48,912 bases of DNA from Clostridia bacterium (GTDB lineage: Bacteria; Bacillota; Clostridia; TANB77; UBA1234), in contig JAFUGE010000010.1 of the NCBI GenBank assembly GCA_017469545.1, positions 1 through 48,912 of the forward strand, read 5' to 3'. The notes beneath the pieces were generated by a model. It was not told the DNA's origin. It worked only from the letters and a program-made list of their open reading frames with translations, and ran no database searches. The translations under genes and the position numbers were made by a program. The first letter of the stretch is position 1, and each line of letters starts with the position of its first letter. Positions 7,666 through 15,377 of the stretch are shown here, in pieces.

Positions 7666-7743
7666 ATCTTTATTTCGACCGACTTATCCGGTTGAGGGGA
7701 TGTTTCACATAAAGATTCACAGTGAGCACTAGGCAAACCGACC
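7666..7743 (+). promoter_or_regulatory. Conserved structured mRNA leader, copy 2
   Basis: Outer stem ATCTTTAT (7666-7673) with ATAAAGAT (7709-7716). Inner hairpin TCGACCG (7675-7681), 7-nt loop ACTTATC, CGGTTGA (7689-7695). The conserved GCACYAGGCAAACCGACC stretch ends at 7743. Stem bases differ from copy 1 while pairing is kept, and the loops share the ending TATC. Confidence 0.65.
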
Positions 7744-7792
7744 CATCATGAACAAAAACAGTGTCAAAACGACGAAAAATAGGAGGATAATT

Positions 7793-8614
7793 ATGAAAAA
7801 GTTTGTTTCCATCATCATCGCGATTATCGCGACTGTCGCTCTTTCTACCCTTGCCATGGCCGAAACTTTTACCGCTCAAGAAGCTGTGGACCTCACAGTC
7901 ATTCAGCGAGACGGGATTACCCACCGCGTACGGACTTCCGTAGGCGCCAACGATACCGTCGTTTTCTCTGGCAATGCTACTGTATTGGTTTATGCCAATA
8001 ACCGCGGTTTTGCGAGTGAGATTAACGGCGATGCCAATGGGAAAGTTGGTGTTAGCGAGAGCGCAAGCATCTCTGCAACTATCACCAATGATCAGGGGCA
8101 CATCGTTGCTCGTAAGGGTCGTATGGTGGCTTCTGCTAAGACGCGTTCCTACACGGGTATGATTACCGTGTATGAGAGCGCTGAGGATGGATTGTTCTAT
8201 CTGGTGCCGTTTGGTGAGAACGCTCAGATGAACAATGCGCCGGTGAAGAAGGCGACTCAGCCTTCTAGCCCTGCGCAGCCGGCCAAGCCCACCGACGATG
8301 GCAAGAAGGAAGAAGTGGCTCAGCCCACCATTCCTTCGAAGAGCGGCGAGTACGCCCTTCCCACCATCGGTGATAAGAGTGCCTCTTCTGAGGTTGCTCA
8401 GCCGACTATTGGTGGTAGCCAGACGACTGCTACTTCGGAGGAAGTCAAAGTGAAGTACAACTTTACCGAGACCAAGTCTGAGGTTGCTCAGCCCACCATT
8501 GGTAGTAACACTTTCTCTTCGGAGGCGGCTAAGCCCACCATCGGTTCTCCGGCGCCCAGCATTACCAACACCAACAGCACTGCTGACCAGATTAAATCCA
8601 AGTATGGATTCTAA
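7793..8614 (+). CDS. Secreted protein ending in KSKYGF with AQPTI repeats
   Basis: A 273-residue exported protein of unknown function. The start at 7793 is chosen because AGGAGG lies 6 nt upstream and a signal peptide (ends LAMAE) begins there. Residues about 25-130 match the folded domain of the protein at 5654. The rest is a linker with five A(Q/K)PTI units (for example EVAQPTIG), VKVKYNFTETKSEVAQ, and the terminal KSKYGF. Its CGG at 7931 aligns with an AGG arginine of the paralogue (VRT), which is evidence that CGG means Arg here. The linker plus the fixed C-terminal hexapeptide suggests a surface display or sorting signal (inference). Confidence 0.75.
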   Translation: MKKFVSIIIAIIATVALSTLAMAETFTAQEAVDLTVIQRDGITHRVRTSVGANDTVVFSGNATVLVYANNRGFASEINGDANGKVGVSESASISATITNDQGHIVARKGRMVASAKTRSYTGMITVYESAEDGLFYLVPFGENAQMNNAPVKKATQPSSPAQPAKPTDDGKKEEVAQPTIPSKSGEYALPTIGDKSASSEVAQPTIGGSQTTATSEEVKVKYNFTETKSEVAQPTIGSNTFSSEAAKPTIGSPAPSITNTNSTADQIKSKYGF

Positions 8615-8635
8615 GGTAGCTGCTGTGAACCTTTA

Positions 8636-8664
8636 CCCCCGACAGCTAATGCCGGGGGCTTTTC
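8636..8664 (+). terminator. Terminator of the gene ending at 8614
   Basis: CCCCCG ... CGGGGG stem (8636-8641, 8653-8658) then CTTTTCTT. Its layout resembles the terminator at 6486. Confidence 0.8.
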
Positions 8665-8715
8665 TTGTATTCAGAGACGTCACGTTAAGTAGTACGAAGC
8701 TCCACGCAAAAGGGA

Positions 8716-8744
8716 TTGACGAACGCTCCCAATTATGCTAAAAT
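8716..8744 (+). promoter_or_regulatory. Promoter of the 86-residue protein gene
   Basis: TTGACG (8716-8721), 17-bp spacer, TAAAAT (8739-8744) preceded by TGC. Confidence 0.8.
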
Positions 8745-8798
8745 ATGCTCTAGAATTTATTTTTTATTGCTTCTAATCAAATTTGAGGAGGAGAAAAA

Positions 8799-9059
8799 AT
8801 GAGTTACATTGATAGGATTGCAGAAAACTTCAGGTACTATGCAGAACTTCTGAAGAGTTACAACGAAGCAAAGTGCTCACTTGCGGCATTCTATTCTTCT
8901 GTGGCTAGCATGAGCGAACTGTTTAAGAAGTATGACGACTTAATGATTCACACGAATGTGAACGCGGAAGATTATTTCGAGGACGAACTGCGATTACTCT
9001 TGTTTAATCAGGAACAGCTGATTGAAGACACCAAAGAAGCTTTTAGATTAAATGTTTAA
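8799..9059 (+). CDS. Small cytoplasmic protein, unknown function
   Basis: 86 residues, no signal peptide or membrane segment. It is predicted largely helical and acidic (MSYIDRIAENFRYYAELL, later EDELRLLLFNQEQLIEDT). GAGGAGGAG precedes the ATG, and it has its own consensus promoter and terminator, so it is a real monocistronic gene. I do not recognise the family. It sits at the border between the surface-protein cluster and the SLH-transglutaminase gene. Confidence 0.7.
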   Translation: MSYIDRIAENFRYYAELLKSYNEAKCSLAAFYSSVASMSELFKKYDDLMIHTNVNAEDYFEDELRLLLFNQEQLIEDTKEAFRLNV

Positions 9060-9062
9060 TTG

Positions 9063-9096
9063 AAAAGGGATATTCTTAAACGGAATATCCCTTTTT
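9063..9096 (+). terminator. Terminator of the 86-residue protein gene
   Basis: AAAAGGGATATTC, 7-nt loop, GAATATCCCTTTTT; a 13-bp perfect stem. Confidence 0.9.
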
Positions 9097-9186
9097 ACGT
9101 GAGAAAATATATTTTTTTCATTTTGGTATTGATTTTATAAAACATTAAATATAAAATATAGTTGATATTATTTGGGGGGTATACGA

Positions 9187-10758
9187 ATGAAGAAAACTAG
9201 TAAGTTGTTGATATGCATTGCTCTATTTTTAATTACGATTGCGTCGCTTGCGTTTGCTAGCGATACGGAGTATATCGTAAAAAAAGAGATGTCTTTTAAG
9301 AACCAAAAGAAATATGAGCTTACTGGCGGGTTTGTTGAAATTTCGCTTGGAAATTTTAATTTTACACAGTATGGAAAAGACCTTGAATTTAAGATTACGC
9401 CGACTCCTGACGAGATTAAGGAGGACGAGTTTGGAAATAAATATGCGTATTATTCGGTGACAGGATTGAAGCCAAATGCTGAGCTAAAAGTGGTGATTGA
9501 GAGAAAGGTGGAGCCTGGCACAATTGCTCCAGAAATTTCAGTTCGTACGAATTCAGTTGTAACAGAAGAGCTTAAAATGTATGTGGAACCTCAAGAGAGA
9601 ATTGATTCTGATAACGCAAAGATTATTGCAAAGGCGAGGGAGCTAACAGAGGATATTTCGAGCGATTATAAAAAGGCACTTGCGATTTTTGAGTATGTTA
9701 ATACACAGCTTACATATGATACTTCAAGTGCATATGCTAATAAGGGTTCACTTTCTGCTTTAGATAGTAAGAGAGGCGTTTGTGAGGAGTTTGCGACGCT
9801 ATATGTTGCGCTTTGTAGAGCTGTGAATATTCCTTCCCGTGTGGTAGAGGGATACAAGATTGATAAAAAGGATGTAGAGGGCGAAGATGGCGAATATGTG
9901 ACGGTGTATGAGATTATTAATCATGCTTGGGCTGAGATTTATTTAGATGGCTATGGATTTTTGCCAGTAGAGCCTACGATTATTTACACTGTAGGAAATG
10001 AGAGAGTGGCGTATGTCAACGCTTTCTTAAAAATGGAAGAAGCCATTTATATTCCGACGGGAATTTATAATTATGAAAAAGCTAGCAGAACGATGCAGTA
10101 CGTGACAGAGACGTATTTTAACGAGGGGATTATTCTTGCGGATTCGCAAGTGGAAGAAGAGCTTCCATTTGAAGATATTCCTGCCGGCTATGATTGGAGT
10201 AGAGAGAGCATCGAGCATTTATATAATCTTGGTATTGTAAAGGGATACAGTGCTACGGAGTACGGCCCAGAGAGAAATATTTCTAGAATTGAGTTTATTT
10301 GTATGCTTTCAAGAACACTTAGATATATGAGTCAATACAGTGAATCGAAAGGGCTTGTATATTATTACTTAGATTATGATCAAAATCATTATTCAAAAGA
10401 GGATTATGATTTCTTAATGAGATGTTATCAGGCGATTACGCCTTCTGACATTGTGAGCGCTGGATATTATAATATTGCGAATATTTTTGGGAGTTCGTTT
10501 AATATGGATAGAGCCATTACAAGAGCGGAAGTGGTAGCGCTAATGGATGTGTTTATGTCAGAAACGACGAATGAAAATGTATTTAGCGATATTGCTGGAA
10601 ATCGATTTGCAAGTAGCATTTTGAAATCGTATGCAAGTGGCGTCATTATGGGATACCCAGATGGAACATTTAGACCAAATGATTTGATTACGAGAGCTGA
10701 AATGGCAGCAGTGCTTGATCGATATATTGGCGAGAGTACGTATATCATGGAATTATAA
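9187..10758 (+). CDS. Secreted transglutaminase-like protein with SLH domains
   Basis: 523 residues. The ATG at 9187, 7 nt after GGGGGG, is preferred to the in-frame TTG at 9172. A signal peptide ends about residue 24 (LAFA). The transglutaminase core spans about 150-280: the catalytic Cys lies in RGVCEEFATLY, with IPSRVVEGY after it, and the His lies in NHAWAEIYLDGYGFLPVEPT. Two recognisable SLH repeats follow (about 335-400, and near the C-terminus with TFRPNDLITRAEMAAVL). The family hydrolyses or crosslinks peptide amide bonds, so a wall-anchored protein- or peptidoglycan-modifying role is likely. Codon use is of the housekeeping type, with no CGG. Confidence 0.85.
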   Translation: MKKTSKLLICIALFLITIASLAFASDTEYIVKKEMSFKNQKKYELTGGFVEISLGNFNFTQYGKDLEFKITPTPDEIKEDEFGNKYAYYSVTGLKPNAELKVVIERKVEPGTIAPEISVRTNSVVTEELKMYVEPQERIDSDNAKIIAKARELTEDISSDYKKALAIFEYVNTQLTYDTSSAYANKGSLSALDSKRGVCEEFATLYVALCRAVNIPSRVVEGYKIDKKDVEGEDGEYVTVYEIINHAWAEIYLDGYGFLPVEPTIIYTVGNERVAYVNAFLKMEEAIYIPTGIYNYEKASRTMQYVTETYFNEGIILADSQVEEELPFEDIPAGYDWSRESIEHLYNLGIVKGYSATEYGPERNISRIEFICMLSRTLRYMSQYSESKGLVYYYLDYDQNHYSKEDYDFLMRCYQAITPSDIVSAGYYNIANIFGSSFNMDRAITRAEVVALMDVFMSETTNENVFSDIAGNRFASSILKSYASGVIMGYPDGTFRPNDLITRAEMAAVLDRYIGESTYIMEL

Positions 10759-10773
10759 AAAACGGATTGATTG

Positions 10774-10803
10774 ACGGGCAGCGTATTACGCTGCCCCTAC
10801 ACG
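10774..10803 (-). repeat. Short palindromic repeat, GCAGCG type
   Basis: Arms GGGCAGCG/CGCTGCCC around TATTA, GTAGGGG end on the minus strand. It falls inside the upstream open frame of the next gene and is not coding. Confidence 0.9.
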
Positions 10804-10862
10804 TAATAGGGAAAAGATGTCTTGAGGAGACAGGTTCATTGAGACATTTTAAGGGAGGCTAT

Positions 10863-11720
10863 ATGTACAGGTTAATTGCGATTGATATTGATGGTACTTT
10901 GCTAAATTCGAATAGTGAACTGACGGAGCGAACCAAAACTACTTTAAAGAAGGCGACGGACAATGGTATTTATGTGGTACTTACTTCTGGCAGAATGAGT
11001 AGCGTCATTCAGAACTTTTGCAATCAAATTGGTGCTGACCAATTTTTTATTGCAGAGAATGGGGCGTCTATGATTGATTTGCAACGAAACGAAGTAATTT
11101 ACACAGATTATATGTCGAAAGAGACTGTCCTAGAAATTGTGGATTTGTGTATGGAGAATAATATTTATTATATGGTGTACACTAATAAAGAGCTGATTGT
11201 CAAGGATTTGAAGCATATGGCGCTATTTTTTCATAAACAAAATTACAATCCAAATGCACGTATTAAAACTATATTGGCAGGCAGAGATTATATTGAGAGC
11301 ATTGACGATAATTTTACGAAAATGATGATTTGTGACGAGGATAGAGCTATTTATAATTCGATTGTGAATAAGTTGCAAAAGCTTCCTGATATCGATGTGA
11401 CGCCTGTGCCACATATTTCTTCTAAGAAGATTAAATTTGGCGACGAGGAAAAGATTATTGAGTACAGCTATGCGGACATTGCGGCCAAAGGGGCCAACAA
11501 GTGGACGGCAATTGAAAGGCTCATTAGAGCTTTGAAAATTGATGCTAGCGAAGTGATTGCGATTGGCGATAATATTAATGATATTCCGATGGTAAAAAAT
11601 GCGGGGCTTGGCGTGGCAATGGCAAATGGAGCAGACCAGCTAAAAGAGCTGGCTGACGTGATTGCGCCGTCTAACGACGAAGACGGAGTAGCCGAAATTG
11701 TAGAAAAATACATTCTGTAA
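10863..11720 (+). CDS. Cof-type HAD phosphatase
   Basis: 285 residues starting at MYRLIAIDIDGTLL, with GGGAGG just upstream. The longer frame to 10767 runs through a palindromic repeat and is rejected. HAD motif I is DIDGTLL (nucleophile Asp near residue 8), motif II TSGR, the motif III lysine lies in the KW region, and motif IV is GDNINDIPM. The large C2-type cap and the ending GVAMANGADQLKELAD are typical of Cof/YidA sugar-phosphate and flavin-phosphate phosphatases. The substrate cannot be told from sequence. Confidence 0.9.
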   Translation: MYRLIAIDIDGTLLNSNSELTERTKTTLKKATDNGIYVVLTSGRMSSVIQNFCNQIGADQFFIAENGASMIDLQRNEVIYTDYMSKETVLEIVDLCMENNIYYMVYTNKELIVKDLKHMALFFHKQNYNPNARIKTILAGRDYIESIDDNFTKMMICDEDRAIYNSIVNKLQKLPDIDVTPVPHISSKKIKFGDEEKIIEYSYADIAAKGANKWTAIERLIRALKIDASEVIAIGDNINDIPMVKNAGLGVAMANGADQLKELADVIAPSNDEDGVAEIVEKYIL

Positions 11721-11724
11721 TCCG

Positions 11725-11751
11725 GTAGGGGCAGCGTATTACGCTGCCCGC
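11725..11751 (+). repeat. Short palindromic repeat, GCAGCG type
   Basis: GTAGGGGCAGCG-TATT-ACGCTGCCC directly after the phosphatase stop codon. Confidence 0.9.
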
Positions 11752-11809
11752 AAATCAACGCATAAATATTCATTCCAAATCATACAATTGATTTTAAGGA
11801 GGAATGATT

Positions 11810-12181
11810 ATGGCGGAGAAAAAATCTAACGTTTTGAGAGTGGCTAAGTGGCTTGGAATTGCGTATTTGATAACGGTTATTTTGATTGCGATTTATGCGG
11901 CAGTACTTACTTTTACGAGTGTTCCAGAAAGTTCTATGCCGGCAGTAGTTTTAGTGATTAGTTTACTTAGTATTTTGCTTAGTAGTTCACTTTCAGTAAA
12001 GAAAGTGAAGGAGAAGGGGCTTGTGAATGGAGCGCTGATTGGCTTTTTATACATACTGATTTTGTATGTGCTTAGTAGTATTTTTGTGACAGGATTTCGT
12101 TTGAGTGGCTATTCCATTACGACGATTTTGCTTTGTGGCGTGGTGGGGTGTATTGGCGGCATTGTAGGAGTAAACATATAA
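11810..12181 (+). CDS. TIGR04086-type membrane protein
   Basis: 123 residues with four predicted transmembrane helices (about 15-38, 45-63, 72-93, 98-122). The start at 11810 is 7 nt after AAGGAGG; the ATG at 11804 is too close to it. Size, hydrophobic pattern and a KGLVNGALIGFLY segment after a basic loop fit the small YrzE/TIGR04086 family of Firmicutes membrane proteins, whose function is unknown. It is followed 19 bp later by the HD hydrolase gene, probably in one transcript. Confidence 0.65.
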   Translation: MAEKKSNVLRVAKWLGIAYLITVILIAIYAAVLTFTSVPESSMPAVVLVISLLSILLSSSLSVKKVKEKGLVNGALIGFLYILILYVLSSIFVTGFRLSGYSITTILLCGVVGCIGGIVGVNI

Positions 12182-12200
12182 AATTAAAGGAGAGGTACAG

Positions 12201-12860
12201 ATGTTAAGTTTTGAAGATGTAATAAATGACGAGGAGATTAAAACATTAATTAATGCGGCGGATAAGCAGCTAACAGAGATTGGCTATACGGAGCACGGTA
12301 TGAGGCACGTGGGGATTGTTTCTAATTTGGCGGGAGATATTTTGAAAGCGTTTGGCTATTGCGAGAGAGAAGTGGAGCTAGCGCGCATTGCGGGCTATAT
12401 GCACGATATTGGCAATAGTGTAAATCGCGAAGACCACGCGCATTCAGGCGCTATCCTTGCGTATCAGTTATTGAAAGAGAGAGGAATGGATATTCATGAG
12501 GCGGCAGAAATTATGATGGCGATTGGCAATCACGACGAGAGAACGGGGGCGGCCGTTAGCCCAATTTCGGCGGCTTTGATATTGGCAGATAAGTCGGATG
12601 TGCATCGCTTGAGAGTAAGAGACGCCAATCAGTCGCGCTTTGATATACATGATAGAGTGAATTATGCCGTGGAGGAGTCGGATTTGATTATTGATCAAGA
12701 GAACCGAAAAGTCATTTTGAAGCTGAAGATTGATACGACGATTTGCCCTGTGATTAAGTATTTTGAGATTTTCTTGGATAGAATGCTGCTTAGTAAGAGG
12801 GCCGCGCATTATTTGGATATTTGGTTTGAGTTGAATATTAATGGGGCCACACTACTATAA
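12201..12860 (+). CDS. HD-domain phosphohydrolase
   Basis: 219 residues, AAAGGAGAGG before the ATG. HD-type metal ligands are visible: H in RHVGIVSNLA (about 37), HD in GYMHDIGN (about 72-73), H in DHAHSGA, and a later D in ILADKSDVHR (about 134). This arrangement is that of small HD hydrolases acting on nucleotides or other phosphates. The specific substrate is not evident. Confidence 0.8.
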   Translation: MLSFEDVINDEEIKTLINAADKQLTEIGYTEHGMRHVGIVSNLAGDILKAFGYCEREVELARIAGYMHDIGNSVNREDHAHSGAILAYQLLKERGMDIHEAAEIMMAIGNHDERTGAAVSPISAALILADKSDVHRLRVRDANQSRFDIHDRVNYAVEESDLIIDQENRKVILKLKIDTTICPVIKYFEIFLDRMLLSKRAAHYLDIWFELNINGATLL

Positions 12861-13094
12861 ATTCGTGTGAAAAGCAGCGATTTGCGTTGTCGCTGCGTCG
12901 TAACAAACTACGTGGCATTAAGAGGCTCTGGTCGAGCCTCTTAATGCCACTTCGTTGCTACTCCTTGTTTCGAAAAAAGTATCGTTCGCGTTAGCTAAGC
13001 TCTTGTAAACGCGGGCTTTTAACGCTAACTTGCTCACTAACAACTTTTTTTCGATTAAGAAAGCAGAGCGATATACTGCTTTTGACGCAAATTT
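12859..13094. mobile_element. Foldback element with terminal inverted repeats, copy 1
   Basis: Ends AAATTCGTGTGAAAAGCAG (12859-12877) and its inverted partner at 13076-13094 match at 16 of 19 positions. Inside are a perfect 17-bp hairpin (12912-12928 with 12934-12950, loop TGGTC), then TCGAAAAAAGT paired with ACTTTTTTTCGA (about 12970-12980 and 13043-13054) around GTTAGC/GCTAAC. No protein is encoded. The ends and the subterminal GCGATATACT are shared with 24791-24918. Presumed MITE-like. Confidence 0.65.
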
Positions 13095-13107
13095 TGGTAA
13101 AGTAAAT

Positions 13108-13142
13108 AAAAAAAGGTCACGCAATTACTGCGTGGCCTTTTC
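13108..13142 (-). terminator. Terminator of tyrS
   Basis: On the minus strand AAAAGGCCACGCA, short loop, TGCGTGACCTTTTTTT, ending just after the tyrS stop codon. Confidence 0.85.
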
Positions 13143-13147
13143 ATTGT

Positions 13148-14350
13148 TTAGATTTCGACTTTATGGAATGTTTTCTTTCCTTTTTTAATGACGATGTAGT
13201 CATTGATTTCGCTAATCATGTAGTTGGTGTCTGTGATTTTTTCGTCGTTGATGGCGATGCCGCCTTGCTCGATAAGGGTTCTTGCTTGGCCTTTGGATGG
13301 AGCAAGCTTTGTTGCTACTAATAAGTCGGTAATAGAAATTGGTAGAGCCTCTATTTTAGTAGATGGCATGCTTTCTAAGTTGCCAGAGCCTCCAAATAGT
13401 GCTTCTGCAGCATCTTGCGCTTTCTTTGCTTCTTCTTCGCCATGTACGATTTTGGTAATTTCATATGCCAATACTTTTTTGGCCTCGTTAATTTTTTCTC
13501 CCTCTACATCGCAAAGTGCGTTTACTTGTTCCATTGGTAGGAAAGTAAGTAGACACATCGTATTTTTTACGTCTGCGTCAGCAACGTTTCTAAAGTATTG
13601 ATAGAACTCGTAAGGCGATGTTTTTTCTGGGTCTAGCCATAAAGCACCTTTGGCTGTTTTTCCCATTTTGATGCCCTCAGATGTTAGCAATAACTTAAAA
13701 GTAAGGCCGAATGCAGTGCCTTGTTCTTTTCTACGAATCAAGTCTGCACCTGCTAAAATATTTGACCATTGGTCGTTTCCACCGATTTCAAGGCTACAGT
13801 TGTATCTCTTGTATAGCTCTAAGAAATCGTATGCTTGCATTAGCATATAGCTAAACTCTAGGAAAGTAAGGCCTTTTTCAAGTCTTCTCTTGTAACAATC
13901 AGCAGTAAGCATTCTATTGACAGAGAAGTAAGCGCCGATATCTCTCATAAATTCAATGTAATTTAGTTTTAATAACCAGTCAGCATTGTCGACGATAATG
14001 GCAGCATTTTCGCCCTCAAAGCTAACGAATTTTGACAATTGTTTTTTAAAGCATTCTACGTTGTGCTGCACTGTTTCTCTTGTCATCATAGAACGCATAT
14101 CTGTTCTGCCAGAAGGGTCTCCAATCATTCCTGTTCCGCCACCAATTAAGATAATTGGCTTATGACCAGCCTTTTGCATATGAGAAGCCACCATTGCAGA
14201 AACAAAGTGACCGATATGCAAACTATCGGCAGTAGGGTCAAATCCTATGTAAAAGGAAACTTTCTCCTTATCAAACCATTCTCTTAGGCCATCGTGTGTC
14301 ACTTGCTCGATGTAGCCTCTTTCTTCTAATATATCATATACATTACGCAT
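13148..14350 (-). CDS. tyrS: Tyrosyl-tRNA synthetase
   Basis: 400 residues, class I synthetase that charges tRNA-Tyr. The HIGH motif is [10 protein letters not shown] (about residue 47), Tyr-binding residues are in the GxFDPTADS and GGNDQWSN segments, and the KMSKS loop appears as KMGKT (about 231). A C-terminal S4 RNA-binding domain (about 340-400) contains [19 protein letters not shown]. Length fits the family. GGAGG sits before the ATG. No T-box leader is present: only 73 bases separate it from the next gene, and they contain a palindromic repeat. Confidence 0.97.
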   Translation of the reverse strand: MRNVYDILEERGYIEQVTHDGLREWFDKEKVSFYIGFDPTADSLHIGHFVSAMVASHMQKAGHKPIILIGGGTGMIGDPSGRTDMRSMMTRETVQHNVECFKKQLSKFVSFEGENAAIIVDNADWLLKLNYIEFMRDIGAYFSVNRMLTADCYKRRLEKGLTFLEFSYMLMQAYDFLELYKRYNCSLEIGGNDQWSNILAGADLIRRKEQGTAFGLTFKLLLTSEGIKMGKTAKGALWLDPEKTSPYEFYQYFRNVADADVKNTMCLLTFLPMEQVNALCDVEGEKINEAKKVLAYEITKIVHGEEEAKKAQDAAEALFGGSGNLESMPSTKIEALPISITDLLVATKLAPSKGQARTLIEQGGIAINDEKITDTNYMISEINDYIVIKKGKKTFHKVEI

Positions 14351-14376
14351 TATTTTTTCCTCCTAAATAATTTTTA

Positions 14377-14403
14377 CGGGCAGCGTGATACGCTGCCCCT
14401 ACA
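14377..14403 (-). repeat. Short palindromic repeat, GCAGCG type
   Basis: Loop variant GTGATAC, GTAGGGG end on the minus strand, between the YvyF-like gene and tyrS, both on the minus strand. Confidence 0.9.
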
Positions 14404-14423
14404 GAATTTCATATAAATAATTT

Positions 14424-14687
14424 TTAATATGGTAAATTTCCGTAATAGGCGTCAGTAGCATTCGTTGGTACTTCCAAGTAGTTATTTTCAATCATATAAT
14501 TTTGCACAACAGATGGTGAAACCCCTGTTGCAGAAGCAATAGCACTAATAGAACCAAAGTTAACATTGCTCTCAAAGTAGTTGTTTAAAAGAGTTGTGTT
14601 GTACTTTAGCTGTTTGGCACAAACATCACAAAGTGAATCTGCCGATGTGGTAAAAGAACCACAATTTGAACATTTTTTAATTTCCAT
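14424..14687 (-). CDS. YvyF-like zinc-ribbon protein
   Basis: 87 residues. Two CxxC pairs (CSNCG at about 6-9 and CDVC at about 20-23) form a zinc ribbon. A short helix-turn-helix-like segment (ISAIASATGVSPSVVQNYMIENNYLE, about 47-73) follows. The layout matches TIGR03826/YvyF, a small protein found in flagellar operons of Firmicutes, but no flagellar genes are here. GGAGG precedes the ATG. A TTGTCT-16-TATAAT promoter lies upstream on the minus strand. Confidence 0.6.
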   Translation of the reverse strand: MEIKKCSNCGSFTTSADSLCDVCAKQLKYNTTLLNNYFESNVNFGSISAIASATGVSPSVVQNYMIENNYLEVPTNATDAYYGNLPY

Positions 14688-14816
14688 AAATATTACCTCC
14701 TAATTTTATAGTGGTATGTTTATGAAATTATTATACCATAATAAAATGAAAAGACAAGTCTAATATTGACTTTTCGTGCATATATTGATATATTTTTATA
14801 TATTGGAGGAAACTAT

Positions 14817-15306
14817 ATGAGAGATATGTTAAGGCCGGATTTGCGTTTTCGGTAGTGTGGCTAAAATTGCGCTTGACGAGCTAAAAAAGCGCGATATTCA
14901 GTACATTTTACTTGATTTGGATAATACGCTGATTGACTATCAAAGGAATTTAAGTGAGGCTACGATAGAATGGGTGAAAAATGCTAAAGAAGCTGGGTTT
15001 GCAGTATATATTTTGTCGAATACGAATAAAATAGATAAGGTAAGCACGGCGGCAAGCATATTGGGCGTGGAATATATTAGTTCTGCTAGGAAGCCATTTC
15101 CGAAAGGCTTTAAAGAGGCCATTCGTAGATTTCAAGTGGTTCCGGAAAAGACAGCAATGGTTGGAGATCAAGTGCTAACAGACGTTGTGGGCGCAAATGG
15201 GATGCATATGGTTTCTGTATATGTGGACCCCATTAGTAAAAAAGAGCATCTCTATACGAGTTGGAAGAGGCCATTAGAAGCCTGGATTTTGAAGAAATAC
15301 GAATAA
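14817..15306 (+). CDS. yqeG: YqeG-family HAD phosphatase, needs a +1 shift
   Basis: The natural start is ATG 14817, 7 nt after TTGGAGG. That frame gives MRDMLRPDLRF and then CGG-TAG (stop at 14853). Skipping C14850 joins it to the frame that runs to 15306, giving RPDLRFGSVAKIALDELKKRD then ILLDLDNTL, exactly the N-terminus expected of YqeG (B. subtilis begins with a similar PDEFVKNIFHI segment before DLDNTL). The total is 162 residues, near the family length. HAD class IIIA motifs: DLDNTL, LSNTN, ARKP and GDQVLTDV. The alternative is a GTG start at 14857, which has no ribosome site and would drop a conserved segment. The shift site is TTT-CGG-T, the same type as in the relE and SpoU genes. 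Confidence 0.85.
14847..14853 (+). other. Candidate +1 recoding site TTT-CGG-T
   Basis: P-site TTT (14847-14849), zero-frame CGG (14850-14852) followed by TAG; +1 reading gives GGT (Gly). Confidence 0.65.
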
Positions 15307-15326
15307 ATTTGCGGGCGAAACCGCAA

Positions 15327-15353
15327 TGTAGGGGCAGCGTAGCACACTGCCCG
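15327..15353 (+). repeat. Short palindromic repeat, decayed arm
   Basis: GTAGGGGCAGCG with an imperfect right arm (CACTGCCC), so one pair is lost. Between yqeG and the prepilin peptidase gene. Confidence 0.85.
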
Positions 15354-15377
15354 TGAGAGAAATAAGGAGAAAGATTT

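Larger units (their letters stand above)
7388..7792. other. Divergent promoter region
   Basis: 405 bases without a gene, between divergent secreted-protein genes. It holds the minus promoter (7504-7532), two direct copies of TTTACATAAT (7591-7600 and 7621-7630), the plus promoter (7615-7643) and the second structured leader. The upstream codons of the frame opening at 7748 are not used, because the ribosome site and signal peptide point to 7793. Confidence 0.6.

Noticed and set aside
2704-8614. CGG reassigned to Gln or Trp, as reported for some Firmicutes
   Set aside because: Sites in the secreted proteins fit Arg (one aligns with AGG), and the three core-gene sites need a shift rather than any amino acid at CGG.
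14351-14423. T-box leader for tyrS
   Set aside because: The gap is only 73 bases and is filled by a palindromic repeat and the ribosome site; no T-box sequence is seen.
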